64,000 nt of DNA from SG8-38 sp041576815 (GCA_041576815.1 JBFGKE010000004.1:83185-147184), one strand, 5' to 3'; shown: positions 48,610-58,873, counted from the stretch's first letter. Made by a program: numbers and translations. Notes: generated by a model from the letters alone, not told the origin.

Positions 48610-49367
48610 GCACGATCGCGCTCAAGACGCTCTTCATCAAAGAGATCCGTCGATTCAGCAAGGTCTGGCTGCAGACGGTGCTGAGCCCGCTGGTCACCAC
48701 GAGCCTCTACTTCCTCGTGTTCGGCGTCGCGCTCGGGTCTCGACTCCGCGAGATCTCCGGTGTCCCGTACATCCAGTTCGTCGTCCCCGGGCTCGTGATG
48801 ATGACGATGGTGCGCGACGCGTTCTTGAACACGTCGTCGAGCCTCTTCCAATCGAAGATCAACGGCACCATCACCGACATCCTGGTTGCGCCCATCGGGG
48901 CCCTCGAGATGCTACTCGCGTACGTCGGCGCTGCCATGGTGCGCGCCGTCATCGTCGGCACCCTCGTGTACGTGGTGGCGCTCGCCTTCACGTTCTTTCC
49001 GCTGCACAGCGCGGGGTGGACGGTATTTTTCACGCTGTTCGTGACGGCGACCCTCGCGCTACTCGGCCTCATCGCGGCACTGTGGGCCGAGAAGTTCGAC
49101 CACCTGGCGATTTTTCCGAACTTCGTTTTGCTGCCTCTGGCTTTCTTGGGCGGCGTGTTCTACTCGATCGATCTGCTGCCGGAGCCCTGGCAAACCATCA
49201 GCCGCGCAAACCCGCTGCTCTACATGGTCAATGGGCTTCGCTACGGCTTCCTCGGGGTGGCCGACGTCTCCCCGGTGACCAGCGCGGGTGTCGTCCTCGT
49301 GTCTTTCGCGTTGGTTCTCGGTGTCGCCAGCGCGCTTCTGCGAAGCGGCTACAACCTGCGAAGCTGA
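48606..49367 (+). CDS. ABC-2 type permease
   Basis: 253 residues with six membrane segments. FIKEIRRFSKVWLQTVLSPL starts the ABC-2 domain, and FPNFVLLPLAFLGGVFYSID (the signature segment near the fifth helix) and INPL-like ANPLLYMVNGLRYG follow. Partner of the preceding ATPase, exporting an unknown substrate. GTG at 48606 overlaps the stop of the previous gene; the upstream open frame is discarded. Confidence 0.92.
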   Translation: MSTIALKTLFIKEIRRFSKVWLQTVLSPLVTTSLYFLVFGVALGSRLREISGVPYIQFVVPGLVMMTMVRDAFLNTSSSLFQSKINGTITDILVAPIGALEMLLAYVGAAMVRAVIVGTLVYVVALAFTFFPLHSAGWTVFFTLFVTATLALLGLIAALWAEKFDHLAIFPNFVLLPLAFLGGVFYSIDLLPEPWQTISRANPLLYMVNGLRYGFLGVADVSPVTSAGVVLVSFALVLGVASALLRSGYNLRS

Positions 49368-49424
49368 GCGCAATTGCCGGTGCCGCGGAAACGGAGTACG
49401 AGGCAGACCGGCAGGCGAGCGGGG

Positions 49425-51026
49425 ATGCGTAGCAGCAGCAACTATTTCTCCAGCCCGGAGGCGCGGGCATTTCTGCAGAAGCGAGTCGCGGCGTTTGGCC
49501 TCATCGGGGCCATTCTAGGCGGCACTGCCCTGATGTTCCGCGTGATCATGGGCGTCCTCTTCGGCTTTCTCGAAGAACAGCTGACCGACCCGGGTTTTTT
49601 GATTCACGCCGCTGGGATCCTTCCGATGGTCGGGGTTTGGCTGATCTGCCGCCGGGGCACGCTCTCGGTCAGCGCCATTCACGCCGTGGAGAACACCGGG
49701 ATCTTCCTGGCGAGCATCTGCTACATCGGCATGGGGCTCGACATCCCGCCCGAAGTCGGCGCCGACACGATCACCGCCTTCATCTTGGCGTTGATCATGT
49801 TTGCCCGGAGCGTGTTCGTTCCAAGCTCGGCGCGCCGGACTACGATTCTCGGCATCGTCATCGGCATCCCGCTGGTCGCCGCGATGTACTGGCACTATCT
49901 CTCGGTCGATCTCGAGACCTGGGCCAGGTCTGGATACGAGGCCGCCTCCCACGAACGCGTGGCGGCGTCGCAGGCGATCATCACCGTCATGTGGTGGACG
50001 CTGACCATCGGTCTCGCCGCCCTCGCCTCCCGCGTGATTCACCGGCTCCGCAAAGAGGTCAGCGATGTCCAAAAGCTCGGCCAATACAACATCGAGCGGA
50101 AGCTCGGCGAAGGCGCGATGGGAGTCGTTTACGAGGCGACCCACGGGATGCTCAAAAGACCGACCGCCATCAAGCTCCTTCGCCCCGAGATCGCGGACCA
50201 CGAATCGCTGGAGCGCTTCCGGCGCGAAGTGCAGCTCACCGCAAAGCTCACCCATCCGAATACCGTGACGATCTACGACTACGGGCGCACCCCCGACGGC
50301 CTGTTCTATTACGCGATGGAGCTGCTGGGCGGCGCCACGCTCACACAGGTGGTCGAGGCCGGCGGGCCCCAGCCGGTCGAACGGGTGGTGCGAATCCTCC
50401 GCGACGCCGCCCTCGCATTGGACGAAGCGCACCAGGTCGGGCTGATTCATCGCGACATCAAGCCGAGTAACATCATGCTGGCCAGGCAGGGCGGCGTCCC
50501 CGACGTCACCAAAGTGCTCGACTTCGGGCTCGTAAAGAACCTCGGCAAGATCGATGACCTCGAGCAAACCAACACGATGTCGATCAAAGGCACGCCCCAC
50601 TATCTGAGCCCCGAGGCCATCCAGGACCCACAGGCGATCGATGCACGGACCGACCTCTATGCGCTCGGCGCCGTCGGCTATTACCTGCTGTCGGGCCACC
50701 ACGTGTTCGACGGAAAAACGATCATGGAAGTGTGCCTTCATCATCTGCACACCAAGCCGCTCCCCTTTGCCGAAGCATGCCCTCAGGAGGTCCCTGCCGG
50801 CCTCGAGGCCCTCGTATTCGCCTGCCTCGAGAAGGACCAGTCGAACCGTCTCGCCACGGGGCAAGAGCTAGCGGACGCGCTAGACGAGCTTCGCGTCGCG
50901 CGTTGGACCCGCGCCGAAGCGGAGGCCTGGTGGGACATCTACGGCAAGGACATCGAGCGGGCCAAGCTTCCGATCGTGACGAGCGCCACCGAACAAACCG
51001 TGGCGATCGACCTCGAGGAGCGATGA
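49425..51026 (+). CDS. Membrane Ser/Thr protein kinase with N-terminal six-helix domain
   Basis: 533 residues from ATG at 49425 (preceded by GAGCGGGG). Residues ~20-205 contain six hydrophobic helices, so the protein starts with a membrane domain instead of the usual kinase-first order. The C-terminal kinase has GEGAMGVVYEA (~228), the Lys in TAIKLLRPE, HRDIKPSNIML (~342), DFGLVKN and GTPHYLSPEA. All catalytic residues are present. No PASTA or extracellular sensor domain is visible, so the membrane domain may itself be the sensor. The targets are unknown. Confidence 0.92.
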   Translation: MRSSSNYFSSPEARAFLQKRVAAFGLIGAILGGTALMFRVIMGVLFGFLEEQLTDPGFLIHAAGILPMVGVWLICRRGTLSVSAIHAVENTGIFLASICYIGMGLDIPPEVGADTITAFILALIMFARSVFVPSSARRTTILGIVIGIPLVAAMYWHYLSVDLETWARSGYEAASHERVAASQAIITVMWWTLTIGLAALASRVIHRLRKEVSDVQKLGQYNIERKLGEGAMGVVYEATHGMLKRPTAIKLLRPEIADHESLERFRREVQLTAKLTHPNTVTIYDYGRTPDGLFYYAMELLGGATLTQVVEAGGPQPVERVVRILRDAALALDEAHQVGLIHRDIKPSNIMLARQGGVPDVTKVLDFGLVKNLGKIDDLEQTNTMSIKGTPHYLSPEAIQDPQAIDARTDLYALGAVGYYLLSGHHVFDGKTIMEVCLHHLHTKPLPFAEACPQEVPAGLEALVFACLEKDQSNRLATGQELADALDELRVARWTRAEAEAWWDIYGKDIERAKLPIVTSATEQTVAIDLEER

Positions 51027-51419
51027 CTACATCGAGCGGTGATCCCGCCGAAGCGGATGCTCGGGCGGCACCTCGACCAAGATGAGCACGAGCCCGTCCG
51101 GATCCGCCACCCGAAGCTCGATGAGGCCCCAGGGCTGCTCGGCGGCTTTCTCGAGCACCGGGACGCCCGCCGCGCGGAGCACGCGTTCGGCCTCGTGGAC
51201 GTCACGCACCTGAAGCCAGAGCTCGGTCGCCGGGGAAGGCGCCTCGTTCCGGCGCTCGGTGATTTCGAGGTAGCCCCCACCCAAGAAGAACACCACCCCG
51301 CGCGACGGTCCCCGGCCGAATTCGCGCATCGGGTGGAGCCCGAGCGTGTCGCGATAGAAGCGAAGGCTTCGGTCGAAGTCGCTCGGGTGGAGCATGAACC
51401 GGCTCGAGAGGATCTCCAT
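51027..51419 (-). CDS. VOC (glyoxalase/bleomycin resistance-type) family protein
   Basis: 130 residues with two VOC modules: RFMLHPSDFDRSLRFYRDTL with FGRGPSRGVVFFLGGGYLEI, and ELWLQVRDVHEAERVLRAAG with WGLIELRVADPDGLVLILVE. Possible metal ligands are His, Glu56-like EI and the Glu of the second module. No substrate is assignable. The stop directly abuts the kinase stop in convergent orientation. Confidence 0.85.
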   Translation of the reverse strand: MEILSSRFMLHPSDFDRSLRFYRDTLGLHPMREFGRGPSRGVVFFLGGGYLEITERRNEAPSPATELWLQVRDVHEAERVLRAAGVPVLEKAAEQPWGLIELRVADPDGLVLILVEVPPEHPLRRDHRSM

Positions 51420-51544
51420 TGGGGGCAGGGATCGAGCTTACCCGCCCCAACTACACGAAACTAGTGGTTTTCCAGGGGTGCCAGGGGTTCAGGCAGCCGG
51501 GGGCCCGGAGACCGGACCGAGACGCGCCGCCGCGCCCCGTTCCC

Positions 51545-51573
51545 TTGACCCTGGGGGCCCTTGGGCACAGAAT
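51545..51573 (+). promoter_or_regulatory. Sigma70-like promoter of the ilv-leu operon
   Basis: TTGACC (51545-51550) matches five of six -35 bases, followed by an exact 17-base spacer and CAGAAT (51568-51573), four of six -10 bases. Transcription would start near 51580, about 23 bases before the leader peptide. It lies in the gap between the VOC gene and the leader peptide, 30 bases upstream of its start. Confidence 0.6.
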
Positions 51574-51602
51574 GACCGGCAATGGTTCGAAACCCGACCG
51601 CT

Positions 51603-51704
51603 ATGACCGCTCCCTCTGATCGCGACGAAGCGATCGGCGCCGTCGTGGTGAGCATTGTCGTAGTCGGCCTCATCATTAGCCTCCTGCTAGTTACGCAGGC
51701 ATAG
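51603..51704 (+). CDS. ilvL: ilv operon leader peptide (attenuator peptide)
   Basis: A 33-codon frame whose product is full of Ile, Val and Leu: 15 of residues 11-30, including Val-Val-Val at 14-16, Ile-Val-Val-Val at 18-21, Leu-Ile-Ile at 23-25 and Leu-Leu-Leu-Val at 27-30. It lies between a promoter and a terminator directly ahead of ilvB. A ribosome stalling at these codons when branched-chain aminoacyl-tRNA is scarce would favour the antiterminator. The peptide could otherwise be read as a tiny membrane protein, but its position and codons argue for attenuation. The ribosome site is weak. Confidence 0.8.
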   Translation: MTAPSDRDEAIGAVVVSIVVVGLIISLLLVTQA

Positions 51705-51755
51705 GCGGGGACCAGAACCACCCACAGACCCACTCACACACTTTCTGGCCCCCGC
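51705..51755 (+). promoter_or_regulatory. Antiterminator pairing in the ilv leader
   Basis: GCGGGGACCAGAA (51705-51717) pairs with TTCTGGCCCCCGC (51743-51755) in 12 of 13 positions. The 3' partner includes nine bases of the terminator's 5' arm, so the two structures exclude each other. The 5' partner starts immediately after the leader stop codon, where a stalled ribosome would expose it. Confidence 0.7.
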
Positions 51756-51776
51756 ATCCCGTGCGGGGGCCTTTTT
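51747..51776 (+). terminator. Attenuator terminator before ilvB
   Basis: A perfect 10-bp GC-rich stem, GGCCCCCGCA (51747-51756) with TGCGGGGGCC (51762-51771), a five-base loop, then five T residues. It stands between the leader peptide and ilvB, where constitutive termination would prevent operon expression. Confidence 0.92.
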
Positions 51777-51807
51777 CGTTGAATCGACACTTTTGGAGCA
51801 GACACCG

Positions 51808-53595
51808 ATGAAGGAGATCCTCGAGACACCCGCCAGACCCAAGATGGAGAATCGCATCGGCGAATCTCTCTCTGGGGCTCAAATCCTCTGGGAAGCGCTC
51901 GTGCGTGAGGGGGTCGAGGTCTGCTTCGGGTATCCGGGCGGCGCGATCATGCCGGCGTACGACGCGATGATCGAATACCCGATCCACCACGTGTTGACCC
52001 GCCACGAGCAAGGCGCCTCACACATGGCCGACGGCTATGCGCGCGCATCGGGCGAAGTTGGCGTCTGCATCGCGACGTCGGGGCCCGGGGCGACCAACCT
52101 CGTGACCGGTATCGCAACCGCCATGCTGGATTCGATCCCGATGGTTTGCATCACCGGGCAGGTCCCGTCGCAGCTGATCGGGAGTGACGCGTTTCAAGAG
52201 ACCGACATCACGGGCTGCACGATTCCAGTGACCAAGCACAACTATCTGGTGACCAAGCCCGAGCAAGTGGCTCCGACCATTCGCGAGGCGTTTTACATCG
52301 CGCGGTCCGGCCGGCCGGGGCCCGTCGTGGTCGACATCACCAAGGACGCGCAACAACAAAGCTGCGTCTTCGAGTGGAGCGAAGACGAGATCGTGCTCCC
52401 TGGCTATCGCCCCGACTATGCGCCGCTCGTGGAGCAGCTCGAAGAGGCGGTGGCTCACATCCGAGAGGCCAAGCGGCCGATCATCTTCTCCGGTCACGGG
52501 GTCATCAAATCGCAGGCGACGGATACGCTCATCGAGTTCGTCGAAAAGACGAACATCCCGGTGGCCTGCACGCTCCTCGGGCTCGGCGGTTTCCCGGCTA
52601 CGCATCCGCGCAACCTCGGCATGATGGGGATGCACGGAGAGACCTGGGTCAACCAAGCCATTCAAGACGCAGACCTGATCATCGCGATCGGGATGCGGTT
52701 CGACGACCGGGTCACGGGAAACCTCAAGACCTATGCTCCGAACGCGAGGAAAATCCACATCGAGCTCGACCCGGCCGAGATCAACAAGAACGTCCGCGTC
52801 GACGTGCCAATCGTCGGCGACGCCGGTGACGTGCTCAGGGCCCTGCTCCCGCACGTCGAGGAGTGCGATCGCCCCGAGTGGCTGGGCTACATCGACGAAG
52901 GCAAGGGCGATTCCGCCGTTCGGGACATCAAGAACCTCCCCGACCTCGGAAAGCTCTATGCCGCCCACGTCATCCACGACCTCTATCGATTCACCGATGG
53001 AAAGGCGCTGGTGATTACCGACGTCGGCCAACACCAGATGTGGGAAGCCCAGTACTACAAGCACGACTACCCGCGAAAGCTGATCACCTCCGGCGGCCTG
53101 GGCACCATGGGCTTTGCGCTTCCTGCAGGCATCGGGGCCAAGTTCGCCAAACCCGGTGACTCGGTTTGGGTGATCTGCGGCGACGGGGGCTTCCAAATGA
53201 CACAGGCCGAGCTCTCCACCTGCGCCCAAGAGGGAATCAAGGTCAACGTCGCCATCATCAACAACGGCTTCCTCGGCATGGTTCGCCAATGGCAGGAGTT
53301 TTTCTTCGGCGGGCGCTACGTGGCGACGCCGCTCCTCAGCCCGGACTTCGTCATGATCGCCGAGGCCCATGGGCTCACCGGCATTCGCGTCGAGAAGCGA
53401 TCCGAGGTCGAGGAGGCGGTGCGCAAGGCAGAAGCCACCCAAGGCACCGTGGTGATCGACTTCCGCGTCGAGCAGGAGGACTCGGTCTATCCGATGGTGC
53501 CCGCCGGCGCGAATCTCCACGACATGATTCAGCGGCCGGCGAAGCCTGGCAGCGCTACGCACAATCCGATTTTCGAGACAGGAGAAGACGAATGA
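51808..53595 (+). CDS. ilvB: Acetolactate synthase large subunit
   Basis: 595 residues. The ThDP enzyme that makes acetolactate (valine/leucine) or acetohydroxybutyrate (isoleucine). VCFGYPGGAIMPAYDA with the catalytic-Glu segment LTRHEQGASHMADGYARASG, FAD-binding GMMGMHGETWVNQAIQDADL, and the ThDP-Mg motif ICGDGGFQMTQAELSTCAQE...IINNGFLGMVRQWQ are present. ATG at 51808 has GGAG nine bases upstream; TTG at 51793 would add five residues. First structural gene of the attenuated operon. Confidence 0.97.
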   Translation: MKEILETPARPKMENRIGESLSGAQILWEALVREGVEVCFGYPGGAIMPAYDAMIEYPIHHVLTRHEQGASHMADGYARASGEVGVCIATSGPGATNLVTGIATAMLDSIPMVCITGQVPSQLIGSDAFQETDITGCTIPVTKHNYLVTKPEQVAPTIREAFYIARSGRPGPVVVDITKDAQQQSCVFEWSEDEIVLPGYRPDYAPLVEQLEEAVAHIREAKRPIIFSGHGVIKSQATDTLIEFVEKTNIPVACTLLGLGGFPATHPRNLGMMGMHGETWVNQAIQDADLIIAIGMRFDDRVTGNLKTYAPNARKIHIELDPAEINKNVRVDVPIVGDAGDVLRALLPHVEECDRPEWLGYIDEGKGDSAVRDIKNLPDLGKLYAAHVIHDLYRFTDGKALVITDVGQHQMWEAQYYKHDYPRKLITSGGLGTMGFALPAGIGAKFAKPGDSVWVICGDGGFQMTQAELSTCAQEGIKVNVAIINNGFLGMVRQWQEFFFGGRYVATPLLSPDFVMIAEAHGLTGIRVEKRSEVEEAVRKAEATQGTVVIDFRVEQEDSVYPMVPAGANLHDMIQRPAKPGSATHNPIFETGEDE

Positions 53596-54137
53596 TGTCT
53601 CAGTCCGTGAAAAGAACGTTTGCGGTTTTCGTCGAAGACAAGCCCGGCGTGTTGAACCGCGTGGCTTCGCTGTTCCGGCGCCGAAGCTTCAACATCGACT
53701 CGCTCAACGTCGGCGCCACCCAGGAGCCCGGCGTCTCGCGCATGACGATCGTCTGCGAGGCCGACGAAGACAAGGCCAAGCGCATCGAAGCCAACCTCTA
53801 CAAGATGGTCAATGTGCTTTGGGTCGACGACATCACCTTCAAGCAGACGATCCAACGCGTGCTCGCGCTGATCAAAGTCAACTGCACCCGCGAGCAGCGC
53901 GACGAGATTTTGAAGATCTGCGACGTTTTCAGAGCCAGGGCGATCGACATGTCGCCCGACCGTGTCACCATCGAAATCACCGGGCCGCAGGACAAAGTCG
54001 AGGGCTTGGTTTCGGTCCTCCGGCCTTTCGGCATTTTGGAGCTCGTGCAGACCGGCACGGTCGCGATGACCCGCGGCGTCGAAAAGCACGACCTCGCCCA
54101 CCCCACCGTTCCCGCCTCCCGCAGCTCGGCGGCCTAA
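53592..54137 (+). CDS. ilvN: Acetolactate synthase small (regulatory) subunit
   Basis: 181 residues, the feedback-sensing partner of IlvB. The ACT domain is at ~8-85 (FAVFVEDKPGVLNRVASLFR, RRSFNIDSLNVGATQEPGVS), followed by the C-terminal ALS domain (RVLALIKVNCTREQRDEILK, ITGPQDKVEGLVSVLRPFGI). Valine would bind at the ACT interface. ATG at 53592 overlaps the ilvB stop. The gene is also called ilvH. Confidence 0.96.
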   Translation: MMSQSVKRTFAVFVEDKPGVLNRVASLFRRRSFNIDSLNVGATQEPGVSRMTIVCEADEDKAKRIEANLYKMVNVLWVDDITFKQTIQRVLALIKVNCTREQRDEILKICDVFRARAIDMSPDRVTIEITGPQDKVEGLVSVLRPFGILELVQTGTVAMTRGVEKHDLAHPTVPASRSSAA

Positions 54138-54166
54138 CCCCCATCGTCAAAGAAGTAGAGAGATAG

Positions 54167-55180
54167 ATGACCCAGATTCGCTATGAAAAAGACGCCGACC
54201 TCTCGTTGATGCGAGGCAAAAAGGTGGCGATCATCGGCTACGGCTCGCAGGGCCATGCCCACGCGCTCAATCTCAAAGAGAGTGGCGTCGACGTCCGTGT
54301 CGGGCTGCAGAAGGGCAGCAAGAGCAAGTCCAAGGCCGAGGCGGCCGGCCTCACGGTCAAATCCGTGCGCGAGTCGGCCAATGAAGCGGACGTGATCATG
54401 ATCTTGGCGCCCGACACGGCGCAGCCCGCGATCTACCAGGAGCACATCGCGCCAAGCCTCGAAGCGGGCAACACGCTGATGTTCGCGCACGGCTTCAACA
54501 TTCGCTACGGGACGATCGAGCCCCCGAAAGACATCGACGTCGCCATGGTCGCGCCGAAGAGCCCCGGACACCGCGTCCGCGAGACCTACCAGGAGGGTGG
54601 CGGTGTCCCTGCGCTGCTCGCGGTGCATCAAGACGCCACCGGCCAAGCCGATGCGGTTGCGATGGCGTACGCGGCCGGCATCGGCTGTGCTCGCGCCGGC
54701 GTGCTGACGACGACCTTCAAAGAAGAGACCGAAACCGACCTCTTCGGCGAGCAGGCCGTGCTCTGCGGGGGCTGCTCGGAGCTGGTGAAAGCCGGGTTCG
54801 AGACGCTGGTGGAGGCGGGCTATCAGCCGGAGCTCGCCTATTTCGAATGCCTCCACGAGCTGAAGCTCATCGTCGACCTCATGTACCGTGGTGGTCTCAA
54901 CTACATGCGCTACTCAGTGTCGAACACCGCGGAATGGGGTGACTACGTCAGCGGCCCGCGCGTCGTCGGCGACGACAGCAAGAAGGCGATGAAGCAAATC
55001 CTCGCCGAGATCCAGGACGGCTCCTTCGCCAAGCGGTGGATCGAGGAGAACCAGAAAGGGCGCCCGGAGTTCAACGCCAAGCGGCGCGCTGAGCAGGAAC
55101 AGCCGATCGAGCAGGTCGGCGCCAAGCTTCGGTCGATGATGCCCTTCGTCGACCCGGTAGAAATCAAACAGGGAGACTGA
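54167..55180 (+). CDS. ilvC: Ketol-acid reductoisomerase
   Basis: 337 residues, class I. The NADPH fold has IIGYGSQGHAHALNLKESG, with GLQKGSKSKSKAEAAG giving NADPH preference, and the knotted C-terminal domain carries the metal ligands (DLFGEQAVLCGGCSELVKAG, KLIVDLMYRGGLNYMRYSVS). Converts acetolactate to dihydroxyisovalerate. It starts 29 bases after ilvN, with GAGAGA just upstream. Confidence 0.97.
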   Translation: MTQIRYEKDADLSLMRGKKVAIIGYGSQGHAHALNLKESGVDVRVGLQKGSKSKSKAEAAGLTVKSVRESANEADVIMILAPDTAQPAIYQEHIAPSLEAGNTLMFAHGFNIRYGTIEPPKDIDVAMVAPKSPGHRVRETYQEGGGVPALLAVHQDATGQADAVAMAYAAGIGCARAGVLTTTFKEETETDLFGEQAVLCGGCSELVKAGFETLVEAGYQPELAYFECLHELKLIVDLMYRGGLNYMRYSVSNTAEWGDYVSGPRVVGDDSKKAMKQILAEIQDGSFAKRWIEENQKGRPEFNAKRRAEQEQPIEQVGAKLRSMMPFVDPVEIKQGD

Positions 55181-55184
55181 GAGA

Positions 55185-55205
55185 GGCGCCGCAGACCGCG
55201 GCGCC
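55185..55205 (+). promoter_or_regulatory. Intercistronic stem-loop between ilvC and leuA
   Basis: GGCGCCGC (55185-55192) and GCGGCGCC (55198-55205) form a perfect 8-bp stem with a five-base loop AGACC. There is no T-tract, so it is not an ordinary terminator; it ends just before the leuA ribosome site (GGGAG) and may act on RNA stability or leuA translation. Confidence 0.55.
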
Positions 55206-55218
55206 GGGAGAATGAATC

Positions 55219-56856
<1,638 letters not shown>

Positions 56857-56864
56857 CGGGAATC

Positions 56865-58274
56865 ATGGAGCCAAAAACACTTTTTCAGAAGGTTTGGGAC
56901 GAGCACGTCGTGGTTCAGGAGCCGGATCGACCGGCGGTCCTCTACATCGACCTGCACCTCATTCACGAGGTGACCTCGCCGCAGGCCTTCACGGGCCTGC
57001 GCGAGCGCGGTCTCCGGGTTCGGTGCCCCGAAAAGACCGTCGCGACCATGGATCACTCGACCCCGACGCTCCCGAAATCGCTCTGGGTAATCGACGATCA
57101 GGCCAAAGCGCAGCTCCGGCAGCTCGAGCAAAACTGCGAGGAGTTCGGGATCGAGCTCTTTGCGCTCGGGGACAGCCGAAACGGGATTGTCCATGTCATC
57201 GGGCCGGAGCGTGGCTTCACCCAGCCCGGGAAGACGATCGTCTGCGGCGACAGCCACACGTCGACGCACGGCGCGTTTGGCGCGCTCGCGTTTGGCATCG
57301 GCACGAGCGAGGTCGAGCACGTGTTGGCGACGCAGTGCCTGCTTCAGCGCAAGCCGAGGACGCTCGAGGTGAGAGTCGATGGGCAGCTCATGCCCGGCGT
57401 GACCGCAAAAGACATCATCTTGGCGCTCTGTGCGGAGATCGGCACGGGAGGCGCGACCGGCCACGTCATCGAGTACACCGGCTCCGCGATCCGCGGCCTC
57501 GACATGGAAGGCCGGATGACGGTCTGCAACATGAGCATCGAGGCGGGTGCGCGCGCCGGGATGATCGCCCCGGACGACACGACGTTCGCGTACTTGAAGG
57601 GTCGTGAGCGCGTTCCCCAAGGCGCCGCCTGGGACCAAGCCGTCGCGCGCTGGCGCGAGCTCCGTACCGACGAGGGCGCCACCTTCGACAAGACGGTCGT
57701 CATCGACGCAGGCAAGCTCGAGCCGATGATCACGTACGGCACCAACCCCGGCATGGGCATGCAGATCACCGAGCCGATGCCCACGGCCGACTCGTTCGGC
57801 GACGCCTCGCAGCAGGCCGCGTTTCAAAAAGCGATGAGCTACATGGGACTGGAGCCCGGAGAGCCGCTTCTCGGCAAGAAGGTCGACGTCGTGTTCATCG
57901 GTTCCTGCACCAACTCGCGAATCGGCGACCTGCGGATGGCGGCAGGCGTTCTGAGCGGGCGCCACGTGGCCGAGGGCGTACGGACCCTCGTGGTCCCGGG
58001 CTCGCACGACGTGAAGAAGCAGGCAGAGGCCGAGGGCCTGGATCAGATCTTCAAGAACGCCGGCGCCGAATGGCGGGAGCCGGGGTGCTCGATGTGCATT
58101 GCGATGAACGGCGACAACCTCGAGCCCGGTCAGTATGCCGTGAGCACCTCCAACCGAAACTTCGAAGGGCGACAAGGCAAAGGCGGTCGCACGTTTCTCG
58201 CTTCTCCGCTCACCGCGGCGGCCGCGGCGGTCACGGGCGAAGTGACCGACCCGCGGAGCCTCCTCCTTTCTTGA
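56865..58274 (+). CDS. leuC: 3-isopropylmalate dehydratase large subunit
   Basis: 469 residues, aconitase family. [4Fe-4S] cluster ligands are in VVFIGSCTNSRIGDLRMAAG and in EPGCSMCIAMNGDN; VCGDSHTSTHGAFGALAFGI is the conserved catalytic region. Forms an isomerase with LeuD, acting on isopropylmalate and also on methylmalate from citramalate. It begins eight bases after leuA. Confidence 0.97.
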   Translation: MEPKTLFQKVWDEHVVVQEPDRPAVLYIDLHLIHEVTSPQAFTGLRERGLRVRCPEKTVATMDHSTPTLPKSLWVIDDQAKAQLRQLEQNCEEFGIELFALGDSRNGIVHVIGPERGFTQPGKTIVCGDSHTSTHGAFGALAFGIGTSEVEHVLATQCLLQRKPRTLEVRVDGQLMPGVTAKDIILALCAEIGTGGATGHVIEYTGSAIRGLDMEGRMTVCNMSIEAGARAGMIAPDDTTFAYLKGRERVPQGAAWDQAVARWRELRTDEGATFDKTVVIDAGKLEPMITYGTNPGMGMQITEPMPTADSFGDASQQAAFQKAMSYMGLEPGEPLLGKKVDVVFIGSCTNSRIGDLRMAAGVLSGRHVAEGVRTLVVPGSHDVKKQAEAEGLDQIFKNAGAEWREPGCSMCIAMNGDNLEPGQYAVSTSNRNFEGRQGKGGRTFLASPLTAAAAAVTGEVTDPRSLLLS

Positions 58275-58285
58275 AGGACACAGCC

Positions 58286-58873
58286 ATGGCGAAATTCACG
58301 ACACTCACCGCGCACGCCGTCCCCTTCCCCGTCGAAAACGTCGACACCGATCAGATCATCCCGGCCCGCTTCTTGAAGGTCACCGACAAGCACGGGCTCG
58401 GGGACAGCCTGTTTTGCGATTGGCGCTATCTGAAGGATGGGTCGCCCAACCCCGACTTCGTGCTCAACGAGCCGGAGTCGCAGGGAGCCCAAATCCTCAT
58501 CGCCGGTCACAACTTCGGAAGCGGCTCTTCTCGGGAGCACGCGCCGTGGGCTCTCGTAGGCTGGGGGTTTCGTGCGATCATTTCCACGGGGTTCGCCGAC
58601 ATCTTCAAGAGCAACTCCCTCAAGAACGGGCTCTTGCCCGTCGAGGTGAGCCCGAAGGTGCACTCGGCGCTCATGCAGGCCGTGCAGCGCGATCGCTCGA
58701 CCCAGATCACGATCGACTTGCCGACCCAGTCCGTGACTGGACCGGGCGGCCTCGAGGCGACCTTCCCCATCGACGGGTTCTCCAAGCACTGCCTTCTCGA
58801 AGGCATCGACCAGCTCGGCTACCTTCTTTCGTTCGACAAGCAAATCACTGCCCATGAGCAACAACGGACATAA
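58286..58873 (+). CDS. leuD: 3-isopropylmalate dehydratase small subunit
   Basis: 195 residues. The swivel domain of the dehydratase is shown by PFPVENVDTDQIIPARFLK and FGSGSSREHAPWALVGWGFR with IISTGFADIFKSNSLKNGLL. ATG at 58286 has AAGGA upstream; the frame is open before this but non-coding in character. Its end overlaps the start of cimA by 20 bases. Confidence 0.96.
   Translation: MAKFTTLTAHAVPFPVENVDTDQIIPARFLKVTDKHGLGDSLFCDWRYLKDGSPNPDFVLNEPESQGAQILIAGHNFGSGSSREHAPWALVGWGFRAIISTGFADIFKSNSLKNGLLPVEVSPKVHSALMQAVQRDRSTQITIDLPTQSVTGPGGLEATFPIDGFSKHCLLEGIDQLGYLLSFDKQITAHEQQRT

Noticed and set aside
51584..51595. GGTTCGAAACCC resembling a tRNA T-arm
   Set aside because: No acceptor, D or anticodon arm can be drawn around it and it lies in the ilv leader; a chance match.
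51603..51704. Reading the 33-residue ORF as a small membrane protein
   Set aside because: Its position between promoter and terminator ahead of ilvB, and the density of Ile/Val/Leu codons, fit an attenuator leader better.
52018..53562. A 514-codon minus-strand frame opposite ilvB
   Set aside because: Shadow of ilvB codon structure; similar shadows lie opposite leuA (55372-56823) and cimA (58845-60395). None has a plausible protein composition.
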